Shown: positions 1 to 5,302, numbered from the stretch's first letter. The stretch: DNA of 8,456 nt from Desulfatirhabdium butyrativorans (GCA_020718785.1 DYRK01000070.1:7358-15813), one strand, 5' to 3'. The notes: generated from the sequence alone by a model not told the origin. A program made the numbers and translations.

Positions 1-46
1 CAGGTTACAGGTTTGCAGGTAACAGGTTAAATGAAACCCGGAATTT

Positions 47-172
47 ATGTATAAACAGCTTATCATCAATGTCACAGAATACGAAACCCGTGTGGCTCTT
101 CTGGAAGACGGAACAATCGCGGAACTTTTTATCGAGCGGAAAGATGATTCGGATATCGTCGAAAACAGGTAA
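47..172 (+). pseudogene. Truncated 5' copy of rng (41 codons)
   Basis: An ATG at 47 opens a frame identical to the first 38 codons of the intact rng at 280, from MYKQLIINVT to DSDIV. It then reads E-N-R from the repeat array and stops at TAA 170-172. Only the segment before the S1 domain is present, so the product cannot be a ribonuclease. It has the same upstream sequence and start context as the intact gene, so it may be transcribed and translated into a 41-residue peptide. The simplest reading is a by-product of the tandem duplication. A role as a leader or decoy for RNase G autoregulation is only speculation. Confidence 0.85.
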
Positions 173-262
173 CAGGTAACAGGTTTACAGGTTTGCAGGT
201 TACAGGTTTGCAGGTAACAGGTTTACAGGTTTGCAGGTTACAGGTTTGCAGGTAACAGGTTA
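166..262. repeat. CAGGTAA/CAGGTTTG heptamer-octamer array with a 38-bp higher-order unit
   Basis: The stretch is built from consecutive 7- and 8-mers: caggtaa, caggttta, caggtttg and caggtta. A 38-bp higher-order unit is exactly repeated at 181-218 and 219-256. The end of another such array is visible at 1-29. It stops 17 bp before the rng start codon, so it forms most of the visible rng leader. No conserved repeat with unique spacers is present, which argues against CRISPR. Confidence 0.93.
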
Positions 263-279
263 AATGAAACCCGGAATTT

Positions 280-1815
280 ATGTATAAACAGCTTATCATC
301 AATGTCACAGAATACGAAACCCGTGTGGCTCTTCTGGAAGACGGAACAATCGCGGAACTTTTTATCGAGCGGAAAGATGATTCGGATATCGTCGGCAACA
401 TTTATAAAGGACGCGTGCAGCGGGTTCTGCCCGGAATGCAGGCAGCCTTTGTTGACATCGGTCTGGAACAGGCAGCGTTTATCTATGTTGATGATGTGGT
501 CTGCACGGGATATAAAGAATTTGAAGACCTGTTTATTGAGAACAGCGAAGATGACGATGCCGCAGACTGCGCGGATATCTCCTCTTCACCCGGAACCGGC
601 AGGGAATGTCACATTGCGGACCTGCTTGCGGAAGGTCAGGAAATCATGGTTCAGGTGGCAAAGTCTTCCATCGGAACAAAAGGCTCGCGGGTGACTTCCC
701 ATATTTCGCTTCCCGGGCGTTTTCTGGTGCTGATGCCCACTTCCGAGCATGTGGGAATATCCAGACGTATCGAAGACGAAGCGGAACGCAGCCGTCTGAA
801 AGAACTGATTATGTCTTTGCGGAACCCGCATTTCGGCTATATTCTCAGAACTGCCGGCGAAGGAGTTCAGCCCGAAAAGCTTGTGTATGAGATGGAATTT
901 CTCAGAAATCTCTGGGATAACATTCAGGAACGATACAAAAAATCGCCTGTGCCGTCTCTGCTGCATCAGGAACTTTCAGTGAGCCTGCGCGCTGTCCGGG
1001 ACCTGCTGATCCATGAGGCGGAAAAATTGGTGATAGATTCCCGCGCAGGCTATCATTCAATCCTTTCATTTCTTGATACTTTCATGCCCGGTCTTAAAGA
1101 TTCCGTTGAATTTTATGAAGGGGCGGAACCGATTTTCGACGCGTATAATCTCGAAGGGGACATTTCCCGTGCGCTGAAACGGAAAATATGGCTGAAATCA
1201 GGCGGATATATTGTGATCGAACAGACCGAGGCACTTGTTGCCGTTGATGTGAACACGGGCCGCTATGTCGGCAAGCACAACCTTGAAGAAACCATTTTAA
1301 AAACCAACCTCGAAGCAGTCAAAGAAATAGCGTATCAGATAAGGCTCAGGGACATAGGCGGGATTATTGTCATTGATTTTATTGACATGGGGAAAAGATC
1401 CAATCAGGAAAAGGTCTTTAACGCTCTGAAAGATGCCTTGAAAAAAGACAGGAGCAAGACCCATATTCTCCCCATGTCGGAAATGGGACTGATACAGATG
1501 ACGCGCAAGCGGATAAAAAAATCGCTGACGCGGATGATGTGCGAACCCTGTTTTTACTGTGAGGGAGAAGGATATCTGATATCCGGGCAGACGGTCTGCT
1601 ACAATATTTACAGGGAAATTCTCCGTGATGCCGCGGATATGACGGCGGAAAAACTGATGATCAGAGTAAATACCCGGATTGCCGAACTGCTTCACGGAGA
1701 AGAGAATCATCTGATTGTTTCCCTTGAGAAAATTATAGGCAAACAGATTGTCATCTATCCGAATTCCGAGTTTCATAAAGAAGAATTCGATATTTTCGAA
1801 GTGGCGAAGGAGTGA
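280..1815 (+). CDS. rng: Ribonuclease G (RNase E/G family endoribonuclease)
   Basis: This is a cytoplasmic single-strand-specific endoribonuclease that in known bacteria matures the 16S rRNA 5' end and cleaves mRNAs. The 511 residues fit the RNase G size (E. coli about 489), without the long C-terminal scaffold of RNase E. An S1 RNA-binding domain begins near residue 37 (GNIYKGRVQRVLPGMQAAFV) and contains an acidic, Ser-rich insertion at about 86-110. The catalytic domain shows both metal-binding aspartates in their motifs: D323 in VDVNTG and D366 in IDFIDM, 43 residues apart as in RNase E D303/D346. The zinc-link region is CEPCFYC (C421, C424, C427). The ATG at 280 matches the family N-terminus (MYKQLIINVTEYETRVALLE); the upstream purine stretch is weak (ccgga). 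The visible leader is repeat DNA, with no clear promoter inside the window. The closest downstream gene, on the same strand, starts 90 bp after the stop. Confidence 0.97.
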   Translation: MYKQLIINVTEYETRVALLEDGTIAELFIERKDDSDIVGNIYKGRVQRVLPGMQAAFVDIGLEQAAFIYVDDVVCTGYKEFEDLFIENSEDDDAADCADISSSPGTGRECHIADLLAEGQEIMVQVAKSSIGTKGSRVTSHISLPGRFLVLMPTSEHVGISRRIEDEAERSRLKELIMSLRNPHFGYILRTAGEGVQPEKLVYEMEFLRNLWDNIQERYKKSPVPSLLHQELSVSLRAVRDLLIHEAEKLVIDSRAGYHSILSFLDTFMPGLKDSVEFYEGAEPIFDAYNLEGDISRALKRKIWLKSGGYIVIEQTEALVAVDVNTGRYVGKHNLEETILKTNLEAVKEIAYQIRLRDIGGIIVIDFIDMGKRSNQEKVFNALKDALKKDRSKTHILPMSEMGLIQMTRKRIKKSLTRMMCEPCFYCEGEGYLISGQTVCYNIYREILRDAADMTAEKLMIRVNTRIAELLHGEENHLIVSLEKIIGKQIVIYPNSEFHKEEFDIFEVAKE

Positions 1816-1819
1816 CGGG

Positions 1820-1887
1820 GCGGGGTCAGGGGTCAGGGGTCAGAGGTTCTTCCTCTCACCCCCCTCACCCCTCACCTCTTACCCCCC
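1820..1887. repeat. GGGGTCA-type heptamer repeat with inverted complement
   Basis: The left half is a run of ggggtca heptamers (ggggtcaggggtcagagg). The right half is the opposite orientation (cctctcaccc, then ctcacccctcacctc). The halves can fold into an imperfect hairpin with regularly spaced C-C mismatches. The same type of element occupies the yidC-jag junction (6969-7036). It lies between the rng stop and the STAS gene and has no coding potential I would defend. Confidence 0.85.
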
Positions 1888-1901
1888 AACTTCAAGGGGG
1901 G
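1882..1901 (+). promoter_or_regulatory. C6/G6 hairpin covering the Shine-Dalgarno region of the STAS gene
   Basis: Six C (1882-1887) face six G (1896-1901) across an 8-nt loop (aacttcaa). The G run is the only candidate Shine-Dalgarno sequence for the ATG at 1906, so the stem would hide the ribosome binding site. Translation could therefore depend on opening of this stem. It may equally be just another member of the palindromic repeats in this genome. Confidence 0.5.
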
Positions 1902-1905
1902 CTAT

Positions 1906-2238
1906 ATGGAACTGGCCGCGAAAGATCAGGGCGGAGCAGTTGTTGTTTCGGTAAAAGGCAAGGTGGACACTGCCACCGCGCCGGAATTCGGGAAATATCT
2001 CAGCGAACAGACTGATAAGGCCGCTAAAACGCTTATTGTAAGCATGAGCGGGCTTGACTATATCAGCAGCGCGGGACTCAGGGTAATTCTTGCCGCTGCA
2101 AAGAAGATGAAGGAAAAACAACTTGATTTTATTCTTGCAGGATTAGAGGGAGACGTGAAAAACGTATTCAGGATCGCGGGCTTTCTCTCACTTTTCAAGG
2201 TCGCGGACACAGAAGAATCCGCACTGAAACAGATATGA
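1906..2238 (+). CDS. STAS-domain anti-sigma factor antagonist (SpoIIAA/RsbV family)
   Basis: This 110-residue single STAS domain belongs to the anti-anti-sigma family. Such proteins bind a partner HATPase anti-sigma/kinase when unphosphorylated and release it when a conserved serine is phosphorylated. The N-terminal strand reads AVVVSVKGKVDTATAPEF, the usual G-x-x-D start of the domain. The switch loop is DYISSAGLRVIL, in which S55 aligns with the phosphorylated Ser58 of B. subtilis SpoIIAA. The Asp that often precedes it is Ser54, as in many family members of the ISSAGLRVL type. The stop overlaps the next start by 4 bp (ATGA), implying translational coupling with the adjacent kinase-like gene, its likely partner. 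The target sigma factor or other output is not visible. No PP2C-type phosphatase is encoded in the window. Confidence 0.9.
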   Translation: MELAAKDQGGAVVVSVKGKVDTATAPEFGKYLSEQTDKAAKTLIVSMSGLDYISSAGLRVILAAAKKMKEKQLDFILAGLEGDVKNVFRIAGFLSLFKVADTEESALKQI

Positions 2239-2651
2239 CAGGAGAACTTTTTTCACAGATACAACTGCCTGCAAAACTCGAATATCTCGGAATTTTCATC
2301 GCTTCTGTCAAAGACGCGGCAGAAAAATACGGATTCGCCCGGACCCGGATATCGGAAATCGAACTGGCAGCAGAGGAAATTCTTGTAAATATCTTCAATT
2401 ATGCCTATCAGAACGCGGAGACCGGCTGCGTTCAGGTCATAACCGGAACAGACGGGAACAGACGTTTTTTTATCGAAATCAGCGATACCGGAATTCCCTT
2501 CAATATGTTGCAGGCTGATCCTCCTGATCTCACATCGGATATATCCCTTCGCAAAATCGGAGGACTGGGGGTTTTCCTGGCACGGGAATTGATAAATGAT
2601 ATCAGCTATTATCGGGAAGATAACAAAAATATCCTGAAAATCAGGGTATGA
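2235..2651 (+). CDS. HATPase_c anti-sigma regulatory protein / serine kinase (RsbW/SpoIIAB-like)
   Basis: This 138-residue protein is a lone GHKL ATPase domain. The N box is ELAAEEILVNIFNYAY, with E47/E48, N52 and Y56. The G1 box is ISDTGIPFN, with D84 and G86. The G2 region is KIGGLGVFLARELI (G109, G110, G112). There is no histidine-kinase dimerisation domain or membrane segment, which fits a soluble RsbW/SpoIIAB-type switch kinase that phosphorylates its STAS partner and sequesters an output protein. The 4-bp overlap with the STAS gene supports such a pair. Its stop is 3 bp from the stop of the converging hydrolase gene. The regulated process is unknown; many proteobacterial partner switches control enzymes or surface behaviour rather than sigma factors. 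Confidence 0.9.
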   Translation: MTGELFSQIQLPAKLEYLGIFIASVKDAAEKYGFARTRISEIELAAEEILVNIFNYAYQNAETGCVQVITGTDGNRRFFIEISDTGIPFNMLQADPPDLTSDISLRKIGGLGVFLARELINDISYYREDNKNILKIRV

Positions 2652-2654
2652 AAA

Positions 2655-3605
2655 TCAAATTTCGATCTCTAATCCGTCATAGCCCAGGCTGATTTTCAGG
2701 GGATAGGAATCATCGTAAATTGAAGCATATTTCACGGTATCGCGCAGTATTTTGTCAAGAGCCGCGTCACCGTAAGCCGGCTCGCTGTGATACATGCACA
2801 GGTGCCTGACTTTTGAGCGGATTGCCAGTTCCACGGCAATCATGTTGCTGGAATGTCCCCAGTCTTCTTTCATATAAATAGCATCCAGCAGCGCATACTG
2901 GGTGTCAAAGATGAGCAGGTCCGCATTTCTGAAAAAGCTTAAAAAAGGATAGGTTTCTTTATCTGCATCTCCCTTGTGTTCGGCGTCTGTGGAGTAAACG
3001 ATTTTTTTGCCGTCTTTCTCAAACTTGAAACCGTAAGATATCTGGGGATGATTCTGGGCGATTCCGCTGATCCGGAATCCCGCGATGTCGTATTCTTTCT
3101 CAGGCTCAAGCCGGTGAAAGCGGATATCTGCCTGCATGTACGTCAGCGGCACAGGGAAACAGGGCGGAGCCTGCTGCGCGGTGAAAACCTGTCCGATATC
3201 CTCGTGAAATCCGTAAATATCCAAGCGGTTTCCCTTGATAAAAGCCGGCACGAAAAAGGGAAAGCCGCAGATATGGTCCCAGTGGACATGGGACATGAAA
3301 ATATGAAAGCGCGCCGGAATTTTGCGCGACTGCATCACATAATTTCCGAAATCGCGCAATCCTGTGCCGCAGTCCAAAACGATGTATTCTTCCGCGCCGC
3401 GTATTTCGACACAGGATGTGTTTGTGCCGTAACCGCCTCTGACGGCAAAAGGAAGCTGCTTGTCAATAAACTCTTCTATATCGGCTTTGCTTTTAAGGTC
3501 AAAATCTTTTGCCGCTTCAATTGCCCTGTAAATTTTATATCGTATGGTTTCCGACCGGACAGATGCCGGCAAAGACCCCCGGCTGCCCCAGATAATCACC
3601 TTCAT
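2655..3605 (-). CDS. Metallo-beta-lactamase-fold hydrolase
   Basis: The 316-residue protein starts MKVIIWGSRGSLPAS, an opening typical of the MBL branch related to RNase Z/PhnP-type phosphodiesterases. The metal site is complete: H106, H108, D110 and H111 in SHVHWDHICGFPFF, H186 in QNHPQISYG, D207 in YSTDAEH and H273 in YHSEP. D234 (FDTQY) and H251 (GHSS) are further polar conserved-looking positions. An insertion at about 20-55 between the first strand and the GGYGTNTSC segment is rich in charged residues. No signal peptide is seen, so it should be cytoplasmic. The substrate cannot be read from sequence; a phosphodiesterase or cyclic-nucleotide-type activity is only a family-level guess. A GGGGGG-rich stretch lies just upstream of the ATG. 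The gene converges on the partner-switch pair and is divergent from rpmH. Confidence 0.88.
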   Translation of the reverse strand: MKVIIWGSRGSLPASVRSETIRYKIYRAIEAAKDFDLKSKADIEEFIDKQLPFAVRGGYGTNTSCVEIRGAEEYIVLDCGTGLRDFGNYVMQSRKIPARFHIFMSHVHWDHICGFPFFVPAFIKGNRLDIYGFHEDIGQVFTAQQAPPCFPVPLTYMQADIRFHRLEPEKEYDIAGFRISGIAQNHPQISYGFKFEKDGKKIVYSTDAEHKGDADKETYPFLSFFRNADLLIFDTQYALLDAIYMKEDWGHSSNMIAVELAIRSKVRHLCMYHSEPAYGDAALDKILRDTVKYASIYDDSYPLKISLGYDGLEIEI

Positions 3606-3640
3606 AAATCAGCCCCCCGATTCTGAAAAAATGATGCTGA

Positions 3641-3724
3641 AAAAAAACGGCTTGCATCTGTTTTAAGTTTTTTGGCGTTTTACTGTAAAACGCCCCTGCT
3701 TAAAACAGACGTAAATCGTTTTTC
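3641..3724. repeat. Interrupted palindrome with A-tract and T-tract ends, enclosing a smaller hairpin
   Basis: Arms 3646-3667 (starting aacggcttgcatctg) and 3699-3720 (ending cgtaaatcgtt) are complementary at 18 of 22 positions, counting strict pairs. An A run lies on the left and a T run on the right. Between the arms sits a perfect 7-bp hairpin, cgtttta-ctg-taaaacg (3676-3692). The segment 3676-3711 is repeated exactly at 5096-5131. The shape resembles a bidirectional terminator, but it lies upstream of both divergent genes, so I list it as a repeat element. Confidence 0.8.
3661..3689 (-). promoter_or_regulatory. Weak candidate promoter for the MBL hydrolase gene
   Basis: On the minus strand, TTTACA (3689-3684) and TTAAAA (3666-3661) are separated by 17 bp and lie 56 bp or more upstream of the hydrolase ATG. 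The -35 box matches the consensus at 5 of 6 positions, but the -10 box at only 3 of 6. Both lie inside a palindromic element, so the match may be accidental. Confidence 0.22.
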
Positions 3725-3921
3725 CCGTTCCCAAGCCGGGGCTTCACTGCCGTTAAGTTAAGGAGGAGTGCTGAAATGCCGATTTTATAAGATGGGTTTG
3801 CACTGTGCTAAAAAGGAATTTTAGCACTCCTCCCTGACCGATCTTATAAAATTGGTCATTTCAGCACTCCGGATGAATCATTTTCCAGCTTAACTTGAAG
3901 CCGGGGCTTGGGAACGGGAAA
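3721..3921. repeat. Nested composite palindromic element (about 200 bp)
   Basis: Three layers of inverted repeat are nested here. The outer arms 3721-3746 and 3896-3921 each contain most of the cgttcccaagcc/ggcttgggaacg palindrome. A second layer pairs aagttaag (3755-3762) with cttaactt (3889-3896). The third pairs the ggagtgctgaaatg-containing arm (3765-3793) with 3841-3870. The centre holds a 9-bp stem, gtgctaaaa (3805-3813) against ttttagcac (3819-3827). A 12-bp stretch, aagccggggctt, is present on both sides (3733-3744 and 3898-3909), as if 3745-3897 had inserted into a pre-existing palindrome. Confidence 0.85.
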
Positions 3922-4016
3922 AAAATACACACTCATGTATCCCGCATTCCGAATACGTTATACAATTTTTTTCGGATTTGTCAAAACATTATTCGGAATC
4001 CGAAGGAAGGGTTTGA

Positions 4017-4047
4017 GATTTGGCAACTTTTTTAAAGTTGTCAAATC
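4017..4047. other. 14-bp inverted repeat just upstream of the rpmH promoter
   Basis: The left arm gatttggcaacttt (4017-4030) pairs with aaagttgtcaaatc (4034-4047) across a 3-nt loop, with one G-T wobble. It ends 5 bp before the -35 box at 4053. It could be an operator-like dyad or an upstream transcript end; no T-tract follows on the plus strand. No regulator can be named. Confidence 0.5.
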
Positions 4048-4052
4048 TTCGC

Positions 4053-4080
4053 TTGACAGAACAGTCTGCTTGTGTCTAAA
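4053..4080 (+). promoter_or_regulatory. Probable sigma70-type promoter of the rpmH cluster
   Basis: A perfect TTGACA (4053-4058) is followed after 16 bp by TCTAAA (4075-4080, 4 of 6 matches to TATAAT). It lies in an AT-rich leader about 70 bp upstream of the rpmH ATG, the position expected for the operon promoter. The rest of the intergenic region upstream is repeat DNA or AT-rich sequence, with no better candidate seen. Confidence 0.5.
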
Positions 4081-4153
4081 TGGAAAGATTGAGTTCACTG
4101 CGTTGCAATAAAAAATTATATAGAAAATCAAATAAGTAGAGTGAGGTATTGTC

Positions 4154-4291
4154 ATGAAAAGAACGTATCAGCCGAGCCGGCTCAAACGCGCCCGGACGCA
4201 CGGGTTTCTCAGGAGAATGTCAACAAAGCAGGGCAGAGCGGTCATAAGCAGACGCAGAGCCAAAGGAAGAAAGCGGCTGTCAGTGGTTTAA
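4154..4291 (+). CDS. rpmH: 50S ribosomal protein L34
   Basis: The 45-codon frame starts MKRTYQPSRLKRARTHGF and ends RRRAKGRKRLSVV, which is the L34 signature along its whole length: small, strongly basic, with the invariant THGF and RRAKGRKRL segments. L34 is a structural component of the large ribosomal subunit. The length agrees with the usual 44-46 residues. The ATG is preceded by GAGG at 4143-4146, seven bases upstream, a normal ribosome binding site. The gene opens the conserved rpmH-rnpA-yidD-yidC-jag-mnmE cluster and lies downstream of a TTGACA promoter. A long inverted repeat follows 16 bp after its stop. Confidence 0.97.
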   Translation: MKRTYQPSRLKRARTHGFLRRMSTKQGRAVISRRRAKGRKRLSVV

Positions 4292-4307
4292 AGGGTGCCG
4301 TCAGGGA

Positions 4308-4388
4308 GGAGTGCTGAAATGACCGATTTTATAAGATCGGTTAGCGATGTGCTAACCGATCTTATAAAATCGGTCATTTCAGCACTCC
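4308..4388. repeat. Perfect 38-bp inverted repeat with 5-nt loop between rpmH and rnpA
   Basis: The left arm 4308-4345 (starting ggagtgctgaaatgaccg) is exactly complementary to the right arm 4351-4388, around the loop gatgt. No T-tract follows, so it is not a standard intrinsic terminator. An mRNA carrying it would form a long uninterrupted double strand, the kind of structure RNase III cuts. It belongs to the same family as the inner part of the 3721-3921 element, which shares ggagtgctgaaatg and gattttataaga. Partly complementary sequences just outside (agggtgc at 4292-4298 and gcaccct at 4393-4399) extend the dyad. Confidence 0.95.
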
Positions 4389-4433
4389 GGACGCACCCTG
4401 AACGGATAGATTGATTCATACGGAAAAAATTAC

Positions 4434-4793
4434 ATGGTGCGATCTTTTTCCTTTGCCAAAGCAGACAGAATTTTAAAGCGTTCCGAGTTTATCCGTTTGT
4501 CGGAATCCGGGAAACGTATTCATAACAGGTATTTCCTGACAGTGTTCTGCCCCGGTCACAAACGGAGCCGCATAGGTATTACCGTAAGCAGAAAAGTTTC
4601 ACATCATGCCGTCATCCGTAACCGGCTGAAACGGTATTGCCGTGAATATTTCCGTCTGAACAGAGACAGGCTTGCAGGGAACTGGGATATCAATATCATC
4701 GCCGGAAAAGAGGCTGCGGAAATATCCGCGGCACAGGCATTTTCTTCCCTGAAGACCGTTTTTGAAAGATTATCGAAAGAGGCCGGCGGTTAA
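4434..4793 (+). CDS. rnpA: Ribonuclease P protein component
   Basis: This is the protein cofactor of RNase P, which binds the catalytic RNA and helps it remove 5' leaders from pre-tRNA. The 119 residues match the usual 110-125. The family's RNR motif is clear: AVIRNRLKRYCREYFR, with R62-N63-R64, K66, R67, R70 and E71. The N-terminal segment ADRILKRSEFIRLSESGKRI is the typical start of the fold, and RIGITVSRKV precedes the RNR helix as in known RnpA proteins. The ATG at 4434 gives the expected N-terminus; the ribosome binding site is weak (acgga). The gene follows rpmH as in most bacteria, but here a long hairpin lies between the two. Its 3' end overlaps the likely yidD start. Confidence 0.96.
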   Translation: MVRSFSFAKADRILKRSEFIRLSESGKRIHNRYFLTVFCPGHKRSRIGITVSRKVSHHAVIRNRLKRYCREYFRLNRDRLAGNWDINIIAGKEAAEISAAQAFSSLKTVFERLSKEAGG

Positions 4794-4998
4794 AACTGTT
4801 TTCATGATGCTTATCAGGATATATCAATGCAGCATAAGTCCTTTTTTAGGACCCGCATGCCGTTTTTACCCGACCTGTTCCGAATACGGTTTTCAGGCAG
4901 TGTCGCGTTACGGTCTGCTGAAAGGGGTGCGGCTGACTGCGAAACGGATTCTGCGTTGTCATCCCTGGCACCCGGGGGGTTTTGATCCTGTGCCTTAG
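4762..4998 (+). CDS. yidD: YidD family membrane protein insertion efficiency factor
   Basis: This small protein works with the YidC/Sec insertion machinery at the inner membrane. The family signature is complete: LIRIYQCSISPFLGPACRFYPTCSEYGFQAV, with the CRFYPTCS cysteines, then RILRCHPWHPGGFDPVP at the C-terminus. Start choice is uncertain. A TTG at 4762 gives 78 residues and overlaps rnpA by 32 bp, while ATGs at 4804 or 4807 give 64 or 63. I prefer TTG because the segment VKTVFMMLIRIYQ lines up with the amphipathic N-terminal helix normally present in YidD, and GAAGA at 4751-4755 could serve as a ribosome binding site. The ATG starts would remove part of that helix. It sits in its usual place between rnpA and yidC. 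Confidence 0.93.
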   Translation: MKDYRKRPAVKTVFMMLIRIYQCSISPFLGPACRFYPTCSEYGFQAVSRYGLLKGVRLTAKRILRCHPWHPGGFDPVP

Positions 4999-5095
4999 TC
5001 CGCGAAAGCATATTGCGTAATTCAGATGAAATCCGCCGCATTCCCGATTCCCGCCGATTGTGCCGTGCAATATTCTGTGAGGAACCCCGGTGTGC

Positions 5096-5131
5096 CGTTT
5101 TACTGTAAAACGCCCCTGCTTAAAACAGACG
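5096..5131. repeat. Second copy of the 36-bp palindromic repeat of 3676-3711
   Basis: All 36 bases are identical to 3676-3711, beginning cgttttactgtaaaacgccc and ending aaacagacg. It includes the 7-bp stem cgtttta/taaaacg. The flanks differ between the two sites (cagatc against taaatc after the repeat), so this is a dispersed short element rather than a duplicated region. Confidence 0.95.
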
Positions 5132-5183
5132 CAGATCTTTTTACAGGTAAGAATATATTTCGGAATTTTTTTTGTCCATATAT

Positions 5184-5269
5184 GACTTACGCACTTGATT
5201 TTATTTTCCTGATTGATTGGCGTTTATCAGCGTCAATTATCGCTTGAAAATCATGCAAATGCGTAACTC
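5184..5269. repeat. Imperfect terminal inverted repeats, MITE-like (86 bp)
   Basis: The left end gacttacgcacttgatttt (5184-5202) is inversely related to the right end 5247-5269 (aaaatcatgcaaatgcgtaac and 2 more bases), with a 4-nt length difference. Between them lies a smaller dyad (attggcg ... cgtcaat). The shape suggests a non-autonomous mobile element remnant, but I see no target site duplication and no transposase. Confidence 0.45.
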
Positions 5270-5297
5270 CCAGTCCAATCAGGATATTTGAATTTTC

Positions 5298-5302
5298 AGG
5301 AG
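5298..5302 (+). promoter_or_regulatory. Ribosome binding site deciding the yidC start
   Basis: AGGAG at 5298-5302 lies 6 bases before the ATG at 5309 and 3 before the ATG at 5306. It lies downstream of the in-frame TTG at 5288, which therefore should not be the start. Confidence 0.75.

Larger units (their letters stand above)
1..394. repeat. Direct duplication of the rng 5' region (161 bp, period 233 bp)
   Basis: Bases 1-161 recur without a mismatch at 234-394. Each copy holds the end of a CAGGTTA-type array, a 17-nt spacer and the first 38 codons of rng. The copies diverge at 162 versus 395, where copy 1 runs straight back into the repeat array (aaaacaggtaacaggt) and copy 2 continues as intact rng. 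Copy 1 touches the window start, so the duplication may extend further left. Perfect identity means either a very recent event or an assembly artefact; the sequence alone cannot separate these. Confidence 0.95.

Noticed and set aside
1..262. CRISPR-like appearance of regularly spaced repeats upstream of rng
   Set aside because: The units are 7-8 bp and contiguous, with no unique spacers, and no cas genes are present. It is a simple tandem array.
586..966. Antisense reading frame within rng, with similar shadows at 1297-1776, 2976-3626, 6113-6721 and 7388-7909
   Set aside because: They lie opposite strongly supported genes, show no recognisable domain, and have compositions expected from reading the complementary strand.
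3606..4153. Replication origin next to rpmH
   Set aside because: Some bacteria have oriC near rpmH, but I found no cluster of DnaA boxes (TTATNCACA), no AT-rich 13-mers and no dnaA or dnaN in the window.
3908..4155. Short reading frames on both strands in the rpmH upstream region
   Set aside because: Each is about 65 residues and low complexity, lacks a ribosome binding site, and overlaps the promoter and a dyad. No family signature is seen.
4308..4388. Rho-independent terminator after rpmH
   Set aside because: The stem is 38 bp and is followed by ggacgcaccc, not by a T-tract, and the downstream cluster genes have no obvious separate promoter.
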